Origin: Planctomycetota bacterium
Lineage (GTDB): Bacteria > Planctomycetota > UBA1135 > GCA-002686595
Length of the DNA: 64,000 bases
NCBI GenBank assembly: GCA_020853575.1
Contig: JADYYP010000036.1
Location: forward strand, 62,001-126,000
Reading direction: 5' to 3'
Below are positions 16,867 to 25,364 of this stretch, in pieces (positions within the stretch are counted from its first letter, which is position 1; each line of letters starts with the position of its first letter). The translations under genes and the position numbers were made by a program. The notes beneath the pieces were generated by a model. It did no database searches and was not told the DNA's origin. It saw only the letters and a list, made by a program, of their open reading frames with translations.

Positions 16867-17706
16867 TCACGTCTGCTCGCGCGGCCGGCGCGGGAAGAAC
16901 ATGCGGTAGGTGTGCGGCTCGAGGTCTTGGATGTCGAGCAGCGCCAGGTAGTCGACCGTCTTGAACTGCCGATCGAGCGCCGGAGACCCGAGGATCTTGG
17001 CGCCCAGCTTGAGATAGCTCGCGAACAGCGGCGGGAGCTTGACCGAAGTGTCGAGCTCGGCCTCGAAGTCGGGCGGGTAGCACTCGAACGCCGGCAAGGT
17101 GCGCACCGCGAGCTCGCGCCGCACGAAACCGCCCTGCGCCAGGAACTCGTGCGTCGCCTTGGCGAGGTGCGGATCCTGGGTGGTCAGCGAGCAGCATCCG
17201 AACAAGTAGCGCTTGTGGTTCCACGACAAGTACGCGGCGAGCCCGCGCCACAGGTGTTGGAGCACACGTCCGTTGCGGTGGTCCTTGGCGACGCAGGCGC
17301 GACCGGTCTCGACCGCCGCGTCGAGCAGCCAGTCGGGCAACTGCGACAGGTCGTATTCGGTGGCCGTGTACCAGCCCACCGGCGAGCTCGCCGCCATCGC
17401 GCGCGTCTGCACTCGATAGGTGCCGACGACCACGCCGCTCTTGGTGTCGCGCACCATCAAGTGGTGGCAGGTCAAGTCGAACTCGTCCTGGTCGAGGCCG
17501 GTGACGAAGCTCGCGTCGAGGCCCTCGCTGAGCTCGAGGTTGAAGACCTCGAAGCGCAGGCGCTGGATGGCGAGCAGGTCCTCGCGCGTGCGCGCGAAAC
17601 GCGTCACGTAGTTGCCTCCGGCGATTTCGCCGTCCGGCAGCGAGGTCAGGTGCTTCGGATAGGTCGGATCGACGAGACGGGTGGTTGTCGACTGGAGAGT
17701 GTCCAA
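16867..17706 (-). CDS. GNAT-fold N-acyltransferase, OlsB candidate (ornithine lipid synthesis)
   Basis: A 279-residue protein of the hemolysin/OlsB-like acyltransferase family, which uses acyl-ACP to N-acylate ornithine or another amine. Visible family marks are LRFEVFNLELSEGLD (about residues 50-64), a DEFDLTCHHLMV block, VGTYRVQT, the ETGRACVAKDHRNG segment (about 130-143) and FGCCSLTTQDPHLA (about 170-183). The first in-frame ATG is far downstream, so I chose TTG at 17706, with AGGA eight bases upstream. The PlsC-like gene lies 104 bp downstream on the same strand, supporting a role in ornithine lipid. N-acyl-amino-acid synthases of other specificity are possible. Confidence 0.78.
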   Translation of the reverse strand: MDTLQSTTTRLVDPTYPKHLTSLPDGEIAGGNYVTRFARTREDLLAIQRLRFEVFNLELSEGLDASFVTGLDQDEFDLTCHHLMVRDTKSGVVVGTYRVQTRAMAASSPVGWYTATEYDLSQLPDWLLDAAVETGRACVAKDHRNGRVLQHLWRGLAAYLSWNHKRYLFGCCSLTTQDPHLAKATHEFLAQGGFVRRELAVRTLPAFECYPPDFEAELDTSVKLPPLFASYLKLGAKILGSPALDRQFKTVDYLALLDIQDLEPHTYRMFFPRRPREQT

Positions 17707-17976
17707 GTGCGTGATCCTGGTGCTGCGCCGGCCCACAGCGAGTGAAGCCCGGAAGAGCCTAGCGGGAGCCAGCGGGTGATCAATGCCGGCGCATGCGGCC
17801 GAGCCGAGCCGCAGTTGGAGCATGCGCGCTCGAAGGGGTCGCGATGCCAGCATCAAGAACCGCGCAGATCCCGCGGATCTCGGCTGGAGCGTCCAAGAGC
17901 GCGCCGGAGACCGGCCACCACGTGACGCAAGCGCCCTCGCCGCGACGTTCGCGGAGCGCGTAGACTTGAGCGACCC

Positions 17977-19539
17977 ATGCGCGGCCCGTCGATCGCCCGA
18001 GTGAGCTTGGCCCTGGCCTGCATGCTGGGCTTCACTCGATGCAGCGAGCCCGCCGCACGCCCCAACGTGGTGATCATCGCGCTCGACACCCTGCGCCCCG
18101 ACCACTTGGGCTGCTATGGCGCGCAGCGCGACACCAGCCCCAACCTCGACGCCTGGGCGGCGCGCTCGGTGGTCTTCGAGAACGCGCAGTCGGCCGCGCC
18201 CTGGACCGCGCCGTCGCTGCTCTCGCTGATGACTTCGCTGTATCCGAGCGTGCACGGCGTGGCCAGCTTTCCCGAGCCCGGCGCGATGAACGAGCGCGTG
18301 ACGACGCTGGCGGAAGTGCTCAAGGCCCAGGGCTACGCGACCGCGGCCTTCACCGACGGTGGCTACGCCAAGCCGCAGTTCGGCCTGGGACAGGGCTTCG
18401 ACATCTTCCCGCTCAACGAAGGAGACTTGGCCTCGCACGCCTCCAATCTCCAACACCCCAGTCGGCTCGCTCCCAACATCGACCGCACGCTGCGCTGGAT
18501 CGACGAGTTCGCGGACGGCCCGTTCTTCCTGTTCTTCCACACCTACGAGGTGCACGGTCCCTACGCGCCGCCCGAAGCGGACATCCGCCACTTCCGCCCG
18601 GACTACGACGACGCGGCCGAGCACCGCGAGCTCGAGCGCGTGATCGTGAAGTGGCTCGGGGAGCGCGAAATCGACGCCGCCGGGCTGCGGCTGGTGTTGC
18701 GGCACACGGAGCACTGCGGCGCGGGCCTCGGACCGGAGAAGGAAGGCCTGCCGGCCAAGATGGCCGAGCTCGGTGTGACCAGTCTCGAGCCCGAGCGCAT
18801 GCAGTTCTGGCGCGACCTGTACGACGCGGAGATCCGCCATACCGATCGCGAGCTCGCGCGGCTGCTCGAGCGCCTCGAGCGACCCGACCTGCGCGACGAC
18901 ACGCTCGTCGTGTTCGTCAGCGACCACGGCGAGGGATTCGGCGAGCACGGCTTGTCGGGTCACGGCAGCGCGCTGCACGACGAGGCCCTGCGCGTGCTGC
19001 TGATGGTCCACAAGCGCGACCTCGGCGCGCGGCGCGTGCGCGACGTGGTGCGCTCCGTCGACGTGATGCCGACCATCCTGGACGTGGTCGGAGTCCCGCG
19101 TGGCGCGCTCGCGCTCCAGGGCCGCAGCCTCGCGCCGCTGCTCGCTGGCCGCGCACTGGCGCTCGAGCCCGCATTCAGCCACGCGCTGTCGCGCAATGGC
19201 CAAGAGAGCCGCTTGTGGTCGGTGCGCGAGGGCCGTTGGCGCTTGGTGTGGGATGATCAGCGCTCGAGCGGCGCGCTCTACGACCTCGAGAGCGATCCGC
19301 TGGAGCTCGCCGACCGCTCTTCCGATCAACGCGAGATCGCCGAACGCATGCTGGGCCTGCTGCGCGCGCAGCGCGACCTCGATGCGCTGTTCCGCGAGCG
19401 CGCGGCCGGTCCTCCGCAACCCTACCGCTTCTCCGCGCAAGAGCTGGCGGAGTTGAAGCACCTGGGTTACGTCGACGGACCACCGGCGCTGAGCGGCGAC
19501 AAGCCGCTGGGCTTGGCTCGCCCACAGCTCGGTCCCTGA
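17977..19539 (+). CDS. Sulfatase-family hydrolase with Thr at the nucleophile position
   Basis: A 520-residue exported protein of the alkaline-phosphatase/sulfatase superfamily. Metal ligands are seen in IALDTLRPDHLGCYG (Asp37 and Asp42 region) and VSDHGEGFGEHG (about 311-322). At the site where sulfatases have Cys or Ser to be turned into formylglycine (CxPxR), this protein reads APWTAPS, so Thr77 is the likely nucleophile, as in phosphotransferase or phosphodiesterase members. A signal peptide (about 5-21) precedes Cys22, though Arg before the Cys makes lipidation doubtful. The C-terminus has the common LAELKHLGYV end. It converges on a second family member. Confidence 0.82.
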   Translation: MRGPSIARVSLALACMLGFTRCSEPAARPNVVIIALDTLRPDHLGCYGAQRDTSPNLDAWAARSVVFENAQSAAPWTAPSLLSLMTSLYPSVHGVASFPEPGAMNERVTTLAEVLKAQGYATAAFTDGGYAKPQFGLGQGFDIFPLNEGDLASHASNLQHPSRLAPNIDRTLRWIDEFADGPFFLFFHTYEVHGPYAPPEADIRHFRPDYDDAAEHRELERVIVKWLGEREIDAAGLRLVLRHTEHCGAGLGPEKEGLPAKMAELGVTSLEPERMQFWRDLYDAEIRHTDRELARLLERLERPDLRDDTLVVFVSDHGEGFGEHGLSGHGSALHDEALRVLLMVHKRDLGARRVRDVVRSVDVMPTILDVVGVPRGALALQGRSLAPLLAGRALALEPAFSHALSRNGQESRLWSVREGRWRLVWDDQRSSGALYDLESDPLELADRSSDQREIAERMLGLLRAQRDLDALFRERAAGPPQPYRFSAQELAELKHLGYVDGPPALSGDKPLGLARPQLGP

Positions 19540-19547
19540 GCACTCGA

Positions 19548-19568
19548 GCGCACGATTCGAACGTGCGC
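19548..19568. terminator. Hairpin between the two convergent sulfatase-family genes
   Basis: GCGCACG (19548-19554) and CGTGCGC (19562-19568) pair perfectly around a 7-base loop, 9 bp after the plus-strand stop. The opposing gene stops at 19630. No T-run is present. Confidence 0.35.
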
Positions 19569-19629
19569 GTCGCCGGCGCTGGCCGCGAGCTCGATCGTGG
19601 CGCGCCCGAAGCGCGACTGCGGCAGGTCC

Positions 19630-20997
19630 CTACAGGTAGCCCAGGCGCTTGAGCTCCGCGATTTGCTCGGCGCTCAAGCCCTCGAGCGACGGCAGCGCTC
19701 CGCCGAGCGCGCCGAGTTGGCCCAGCCGGTAGCGCAGCGCTCCCGTGAGCTCGGGGTGCTCGCTGGAGCGGTCCTCGAGCTCCTCCGGATCGCGCGCCAG
19801 GTCGTACAACTCGTGGCGGCCGGTCGACGGCCGGTGGATGTACTTCCAGTCCTTCACGCGCAGGGCGTACATCTCGGGATCGCGCGCCAGGCGGTCCTCG
19901 GCGGCGTGACGCACCTCGGAGTACACCTCGCGCGGCGCGTCCTCGCGCGCTCCGCGCAAGAGCGGCGCGAGCGAGCTGCCGTCGAGGCGCTCGCGCGGCG
20001 CCGGCAAGTCGAGCAGCTCGGCCAAGGTCGGCAGCAGATCGACCAATCGCCCGCGGCCGTCGACCACGCGGCCGCGCGGGACTCCGGGACCGGCCATGAT
20101 CAACGGCACGTGCAGCTGTTCCTGGTAGAGGATGCCGTGCGTCCAGAAGTCGTGCTCGCCGAAGGCCTCGCCGTGATCCGCGGTGACCACGATCAGGGTG
20201 TTGTCGAGCTCCCCCTGGGCCTCGAGTCGCGCCAGCACGCGCGCGATCTGCTCGTCCATGAAGCGCAGCTCGGCGTCGTACAGCTCGACGCGGTTGCTCG
20301 GCGTGCCCAGCGCCGGAATGCGCTGCTCCGGACCCGAGCGCGCGAGCTTGGGCGGCAGCGGGAACGAGACGTGTTGCTCCAGCCATGCGCGCGGCGGCAC
20401 GAACGACGGATCGTGCGCGTCGAAGTAGTGCACGAACAGCGCGAACGGCTCGCGCGGCCGTTGCTCGAGCCACTCCAGCACCAACTCGGTGGTGTCGTCG
20501 GCCGGGCGCTGCGCCGCGTCGCTCGGCTTGTCGACGTGGTAGCGCTCGAGCGTCGCGCTCAGATCGTCGTGGTAGCTCTCGAAGCCGCGCGCCAGGCCGT
20601 ACTGCGCCCCCATCGGCTTGGCGCTGACGAAACCGACCGTGCGCCGTCCGCTGCGCGTGAGCAGCTCGGGAAGGCTGGCGACATCGCTCGCCATCGACTG
20701 CCGCCCGACGACGAACAAGCTGCGCACGCCGTGGCGATAGGGATGGGCGCCGGAGAGCAAGGTGCTCGCCGACACCGGCGTGAGCGAGGACTGCGAGTAG
20801 ATCTCGCTGAAGCGCGCTCCACGGTCGGCGAGTGCGTCGATCGTGGGCGTGGTCGCGCGCTCGTAGCCGTAGCTCGAGAGGTGATCCGCGCGGGTGGTGT
20901 CGAGCAGGATCACCAGCAGATTGGGTGGGCGCGGTTCCTCGGCACATCCGGCGAGCAGCCCGACGCAGATCGACGCGATCACCACTCGCCAGCACAT
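19630..20997 (-). CDS. Sulfatase-family lipoprotein
   Basis: A 455-residue envelope lipoprotein: the N-terminus is MCWRVVIASICVGLLAGC, with a clear lipobox at Cys18. Superfamily metal sites are ILLDTTRADHLSSYG (Asp33 region) and VTADHGEAFGEHD (about 296-308). The nucleophile region is SQSSLTPVSAS, with Thr73 in place of the formylglycine Cys/Ser, as in its neighbour. The end, AEQIAELKRLGYL, is shared with the neighbour, showing they are paralogues. The ATG at 20997 has no Shine-Dalgarno sequence but a TATACT box lies 8 bp upstream, so the message may be leaderless. Its natural substrate is unknown; phosphoryl-group transfer is as likely as sulfate ester cleavage. Confidence 0.82.
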   Translation of the reverse strand: MCWRVVIASICVGLLAGCAEEPRPPNLLVILLDTTRADHLSSYGYERATTPTIDALADRGARFSEIYSQSSLTPVSASTLLSGAHPYRHGVRSLFVVGRQSMASDVASLPELLTRSGRRTVGFVSAKPMGAQYGLARGFESYHDDLSATLERYHVDKPSDAAQRPADDTTELVLEWLEQRPREPFALFVHYFDAHDPSFVPPRAWLEQHVSFPLPPKLARSGPEQRIPALGTPSNRVELYDAELRFMDEQIARVLARLEAQGELDNTLIVVTADHGEAFGEHDFWTHGILYQEQLHVPLIMAGPGVPRGRVVDGRGRLVDLLPTLAELLDLPAPRERLDGSSLAPLLRGAREDAPREVYSEVRHAAEDRLARDPEMYALRVKDWKYIHRPSTGRHELYDLARDPEELEDRSSEHPELTGALRYRLGQLGALGGALPSLEGLSAEQIAELKRLGYL

Positions 20998-21005
20998 CGG
21001 CGTCG

Positions 21006-21011
21006 AGTATA
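21006..21011 (-). promoter_or_regulatory. Candidate -10 box for a leaderless sulfatase-family transcript
   Basis: TATACT on the minus strand ends 8 bases before the ATG at 20997, the distance expected between a -10 element and +1. No good -35 hexamer is found 16-18 bases upstream. It stands out in very GC-rich surroundings. Confidence 0.3.
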
Positions 21012-21064
21012 GCCGCGGCTGCGCCGTGGTCCTCGTGGCGCCGAGCGCGTAGGCTCTGCCGCCC

Positions 21065-22336
21065 GTGTCGGCCCGCACTGCATCGATGCGCCGCGACGCG
21101 CTCCTGGCGCTGTGCTTGTTCGCGCTCGGGCTGCTCGTGTCGCACTGGACGCGCGAGCGCTCCTTCGAAGGGCGGCTGAACAGCGACGAGCCCGAGTGGA
21201 TCGCGATTTCGATCCTGCACTGGCGACAACTGGCGCTGGGCGAGCCGCCGGCGGGAGCCGAGCTCGACACGGTCGACTCACGACGCGAGTCCGAGTGGGC
21301 GCAGGGCGTGCAACGCACGACGTTCGGGTACATGAACCCGTGCCTGCCGAAGCTGCTGTGGGGCGCCGTGCTCCACGCGCGCGGTTTCCGTGAAGCCTCG
21401 CCGCTCGCCTTCCAGACCTTCAATCGAGCGCAACCCAACGCGGGCAAGGCCGCCCAACAAGCACTGCTGCCCGCCGAGGGCACGGCGCGAGCCGTGGTCG
21501 TGAGCGCCTCGGTCGCCAGCGCGGTGCTGCTGTTCTTCGTCGCGCGCGGGTTGGCGCGTGGCCTTGCCGGTTGGTGCGCTGCGACGCTGGCCTACGGCTC
21601 GTGGTTCGCGACCCCGCTCGTGCAAAACACCGCGGGCTATCTGCGCACCGATCACTTCATGCTGCCCATGTGCCTCGCCGGGCTGCTGTTGGCGCTCGCG
21701 CGACCGAAGGTGACTTGGGGCTGGGGCGCGGCGCTCGGCCTGCTGTGCGGCTTGGCCGTGTCGAGCAAGCTCAATGGCGGCTTGCTGTGCCTGGCAACCG
21801 CCGCTTGGGCGCTCTTGGCGCTGGCCCGCGATCGCACCCGAGCGCGGCACGTCCTGGGATCCGTGGCGCTCGCCGCCGCGGTGAGCTGGATCGTGTTCGT
21901 CGCCTTGAATCCGCGCTTGTGGGATGGAGCGTTGGACGGCGTGCGCGACATCCTCGCGCGCTGGGACAAGTTGCTCGTGTACTTCCAGGACGAGCTCGCG
22001 CCGCGCACCAACGTCGCCGTGGCGCGCACGCTCCCCGAGCGCGCAGCGCTCTTCGCGCGCGCACTCCCCCGCAGTGTCCCGGGCGGTGGCGTAGGCGTCG
22101 CCCTCGCGGCACTGGGCGCTGTGGTCCTCGGCGTGCGCTCGTGCCGTGGCAGCGAGGTCGACCGCGCGCGTGCGGCGGCCGTGTTCGTCGCGGTGTTCAT
22201 CGCGGGCACGCTCGCTTGGCTGCCGATCGACTGGGAGCGCTTCTATCTGACGGCGACTCCGGCGCTGATCCTGCTCGCCGTGCTGCCTTTCGGCGCCCTG
22301 GTCGAACGCCTCGCGACGAGCGCACCGAACAGCTGA
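21065..22336 (+). CDS. Polytopic membrane protein, GT39/PMT-like glycosyltransferase
   Basis: A 423-residue inner-membrane protein with about nine hydrophobic helices. Its first periplasmic loop has the acidic pair in LNSDEPEWIAISILHW (about residues 38-53), like the DE motif in ArnT/PMT-type GT-C enzymes that transfer sugars from polyprenyl phosphates. ASVASAVLLFFVARGL, LAYGSWFATPLVQNTAGYLRTDHFMLP and LGLLCGLAVSSKLNGG match the helical pattern of the family. Start is GTG at 21065; an ATG seven codons in is an alternative. It lies divergent to the sulfatase-family lipoprotein, so the set may modify an envelope glycan. Confidence 0.7.
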   Translation: MSARTASMRRDALLALCLFALGLLVSHWTRERSFEGRLNSDEPEWIAISILHWRQLALGEPPAGAELDTVDSRRESEWAQGVQRTTFGYMNPCLPKLLWGAVLHARGFREASPLAFQTFNRAQPNAGKAAQQALLPAEGTARAVVVSASVASAVLLFFVARGLARGLAGWCAATLAYGSWFATPLVQNTAGYLRTDHFMLPMCLAGLLLALARPKVTWGWGAALGLLCGLAVSSKLNGGLLCLATAAWALLALARDRTRARHVLGSVALAAAVSWIVFVALNPRLWDGALDGVRDILARWDKLLVYFQDELAPRTNVAVARTLPERAALFARALPRSVPGGGVGVALAALGAVVLGVRSCRGSEVDRARAAAVFVAVFIAGTLAWLPIDWERFYLTATPALILLAVLPFGALVERLATSAPNS

Positions 22337-22359
22337 TCCGGCCGCGGTCCCCGGGTCAG
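22333..22359. terminator. Inverted repeat joining two convergent stop codons
   Basis: CTGATCCGG (22333-22341) pairs with CCGGGTCAG (22351-22359), 9 bp with one G-T pair, around a 9-base loop. The left arm contains the TGA of the GT39-like gene and the right arm the TGA of the lipoprotein on the other strand, the same design as at 10039-10060. Confidence 0.4.
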
Positions 22360-24977
22360 CGCAACTGAGTGCGCAGCGCGAACTCGGCCGGAGGTACTCC
22401 GGCGGCGAGCGACTGGACCAGCGTGAACCCGCTGCTCGAGTCGTACTCGATGCGCGCCAGAGTCCCGTTCGCCCGCGTCGCGAACAAGCGCGCACCGCTG
22501 GCATCGACCCGCACCGCCTGCAGCGCAGTGCCGACCAGCGAATAGCCGGTGAAGCTAAGCGCGCCACTGGCGGCGTCGAGCGTGTAGGCTCTCAGCGCAG
22601 AACCGCCCGCGCCCGCGACGAACACGTGCTCACCGAAGGCATCGATCGCGAGCGTCGTCGGGCCCAACCCGAGCGCATTCACGCCGCCCGGCAAGAGCTC
22701 GAGCGCACCGTCGGCCGCGTCGATCGCATACACCACGACGGTCGCAGTCCCCGACTCCAGGCAGACCAGATGCGTGCCCGCGTCGTTGATCGCCAAGCGG
22801 GTCGGCGCGTCACCCGTGACCGTCGAAGGCCAGGCGGCGAGCTCGCCCGTCGCCCAATCGACCTCGAGCACGTCGATCAAGTCGGCCGCGCTGCACGGCA
22901 GGTACAAGAATCGACCGTTGGGATGCAGCGCGAGCGCACGCGGGCCGTCGGAAACCTCGATCGGGGCCAGCGCTGTCAACGCACCGGTCGCGCTGTCGAT
23001 CGAATAGGGCTGGATGGTCGCCGGAGCCCCGTCGCGCACCTCGTAGGCGTAGCGGCCCGCGGCGTCGATGTGCACCGAGCGCGAGGTCGAGAGCGTCGAG
23101 CCCGAGGAATCCAGCGACAAGGCGCCGCTGGCATCGATGACGAAGCGCGCTGGCGTCGTGTCCGACGACACCACCAGCGCCAGGTCCAACGTCGGGTGCG
23201 CTTCGATCCAGTGCAGCGCGGTGCTCGAGGCCGCGACGAACGCGGGCGTGAGGGCGGTCAGAGCGCCGCTCCCGTCCACACCGAATTGGTAGATGCGGCC
23301 GTCGGCGCTGCCGACGTAGGCGCTCTCGATCGCCACCTGGAACGCGGAAGTCGCCGGCTGGAATGCCAGCGCGCGGCTGTTGACGCGGCCGACCACGAGC
23401 TCGCACTGCGCCTCGTGCAACACCCCATCGCCGCCCGGCACGAAACCGAACCAGCCCACACCCTCGACCAGCGCTAGCAGGTTCGAACCCGAGGGCTCGA
23501 GCACCACACGGCTGGCGGGGCGCGTGAGCGTGGTCGTCGGTATGGCCAAGGGCACGAGCGCGCCGCCAGGCGTCCAGTCGAAGGCGTCGATCGCACCTTG
23601 GAAGGCGTGCGCGACGTACACCTGCTCGCCGCTCGGCGCGCAGGCAACCTGCGACGGTGACGTGCCACCGGGGGTCGCGAACGGACTGCCGGCGACCGGC
23701 GCGAGCGCGCCGCTCGCGGGGTGGATCGAATACACGTGGAGTTCAGCGGCCGCGTCGGTACCGACGACCAGGTACGCACCGTTGGGAGACACGGCCAACG
23801 ACGTGGGAGGAACGCTGAGGTCGACGCTGCTGCTCGCGAGCAAACGGCCACTTCCCGACTCGATCGAATACGACGACACGCCCGGTTCGAGAGCGTGCGC
23901 GACGAACACGAAGCGTCCGAGCGGGTCGACGGCGAGCGCGGCGGGCTCGTCGCCCGTGCTGACCGTCGCTGGCGCCAGCGGCGTGAGCGCGCCGCTTAGG
24001 GAATCGATCGCGTACTGCGCGACGAGCCCCGCATTGGTCGCGGCATACAGGTGCGTGCTCGCGGGGTGGACACCGAGCGCGACGGCGGGCATCTCGCCCG
24101 TGGACACGACCAGCCCGGCGTCGACCAAGCCTGCGCTGTCGGCCTCGGTACGGAAGGCGCGGACAGCCGCGTAGTCGCCCTCGGCCACGAACACGAAACG
24201 CCCATCGGGGCTGACGACGAGCTCGCCGGAAGCGGCATCGACGGTCAAGGCGGTGCCGTGGGAGCGCAGCAAGCCAGTGTCACGGTCGAACGAGTAGGTC
24301 GAGAGCACCGGCTCGGCGTCGTTGAGCAGGTAGGCGGCGCGAGCTACCGGTCGGTCGACCGTGATCGAGAGCGCGACCTGCGTGCTGGCGCCGAGGCAGT
24401 TGCGCGCGCGGATGGTGACGCTCGAATTCGTGCCCGCCAGCGCGTGCGGCGGCTTGCCCGACAGCTCACCGGTGAGCGGATCGAGGGCGATGCCGGCGGG
24501 CAGCGCACCCGAAACGACGCTCCAATCGCCGGCGGTTCCCGAGGCCAGCTCCGGCGCGTAGCGACTGGTCACGCCAAAGGCGAAGGGGATCGACGCCGCG
24601 CCGTAGTCGAGGCCAGCGAGGTTGACCGCGACGACCTCGACGACGATGTCCGTCGAGGCCGAACCCGCGCTGTTCGAGGCCGTCACGGTGTGCGTGGTCG
24701 AGGACGCCAACGAGGTCGGAGCGCCTTGGATCACACCGCTGCTCGGATCGATGACCAATCCGCTGGGCAGTGGCGGCGCAACCTCGAAGTGCGTCGCATG
24801 CCCCGCGTTCAGCGCCGGGACATTGGCGACGATCGGCGCGCACACCTCGTACACCACGGAGCCGGCGCTGTAGCTAAGGCCCGCGGGCGGGTTGGCCCCA
24901 GCTCCACCGCCACCACCGCCGCACGCGACGAGCGCGCAGGCAGTCGAGAACAGCACGGCGGAGCAGCGGACGGACAT
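22356..24977 (-). CDS. Large lipoprotein with putative-Ig repeats and a beta-propeller
   Basis: An 873-residue surface lipoprotein. The N-terminus MSVRCSAVLFSTACALVACGGGGGG gives a lipobox at LVAC followed by a glycine linker. Two putative-Ig repeats follow, with LPSGLVIDPSSGVIQGAP and LPAGIALDPLTGELSGKP, then a long run of propeller blades of the lactonase/YVTN type, each with a core such as PTSLAVSPNGAYLVVGTD or PAALAVDPLGRFVFVAHA and a spacer SYSIESGSGRL. Roughly a dozen blades can be counted by eye, enough for two propellers. No catalytic residues are visible. It is the counterpart of the lipoprotein at 7324-10041. Confidence 0.8.
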   Translation of the reverse strand: MSVRCSAVLFSTACALVACGGGGGGAGANPPAGLSYSAGSVVYEVCAPIVANVPALNAGHATHFEVAPPLPSGLVIDPSSGVIQGAPTSLASSTTHTVTASNSAGSASTDIVVEVVAVNLAGLDYGAASIPFAFGVTSRYAPELASGTAGDWSVVSGALPAGIALDPLTGELSGKPPHALAGTNSSVTIRARNCLGASTQVALSITVDRPVARAAYLLNDAEPVLSTYSFDRDTGLLRSHGTALTVDAASGELVVSPDGRFVFVAEGDYAAVRAFRTEADSAGLVDAGLVVSTGEMPAVALGVHPASTHLYAATNAGLVAQYAIDSLSGALTPLAPATVSTGDEPAALAVDPLGRFVFVAHALEPGVSSYSIESGSGRLLASSSVDLSVPPTSLAVSPNGAYLVVGTDAAAELHVYSIHPASGALAPVAGSPFATPGGTSPSQVACAPSGEQVYVAHAFQGAIDAFDWTPGGALVPLAIPTTTLTRPASRVVLEPSGSNLLALVEGVGWFGFVPGGDGVLHEAQCELVVGRVNSRALAFQPATSAFQVAIESAYVGSADGRIYQFGVDGSGALTALTPAFVAASSTALHWIEAHPTLDLALVVSSDTTPARFVIDASGALSLDSSGSTLSTSRSVHIDAAGRYAYEVRDGAPATIQPYSIDSATGALTALAPIEVSDGPRALALHPNGRFLYLPCSAADLIDVLEVDWATGELAAWPSTVTGDAPTRLAINDAGTHLVCLESGTATVVVYAIDAADGALELLPGGVNALGLGPTTLAIDAFGEHVFVAGAGGSALRAYTLDAASGALSFTGYSLVGTALQAVRVDASGARLFATRANGTLARIEYDSSSGFTLVQSLAAGVPPAEFALRTQLR

Positions 24978-25364
24978 GGACACGCTCGAGAACGGAGGCC
25001 GAAGATGCGGTGCGAGCACCGGGATGGGCGCGAAGGGCGCGGCGCTCCACGACGCCAAACGCCTCGCCGGGCGCCCCCTCGGAGCCCAAGACTGATTCAT
25101 TTGTACGCGATCGACCGCGCTTTTCAGCAGCTTGAGGCGGATTACGGAGAGTCTTCTGACCAACTCGTTAGACGCCTCCGCCGTCGGCGCGCGGGCCCGA
25201 GGGAGATCCTCGTCCGACGGCGCGGAACGAAATGCACGGTCCTCGGACCTGGGCGCACCCCGAGAGGGCCGGGACTCGCTCGGCGGGTCAGGCCCGCGAC
25301 GAATGGGCTCCGAGCGGGCCGGAACCGATCGGAGCGAAGCCCGCCCGCGCGGCCTTCGCAGGGC
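24978..25364. other. 387-bp spacer without a gene
   Basis: This lies upstream of the 22356-24977 lipoprotein and downstream of the dehydrogenase gene. I find no credible reading frame. A local drop in GC around 25090-25170 could hold the lipoprotein promoter: on the minus strand, CTGAAA and TACAAA are 16 bases apart (about 25101-25128), a weak match to -35/-10 boxes. A short GC hairpin (25283-25297) could end the dehydrogenase operon. All are low confidence. Confidence 0.4.

Noticed and set aside
17853..19461. A long minus-strand extension of the OlsB-like gene opposite the sulfatase-family gene
   Set aside because: The N-acyltransferase domain ends near codon 280 from its stop and the extra part is antisense to the conserved sulfatase-family protein; TTG at 17706 is the better start.
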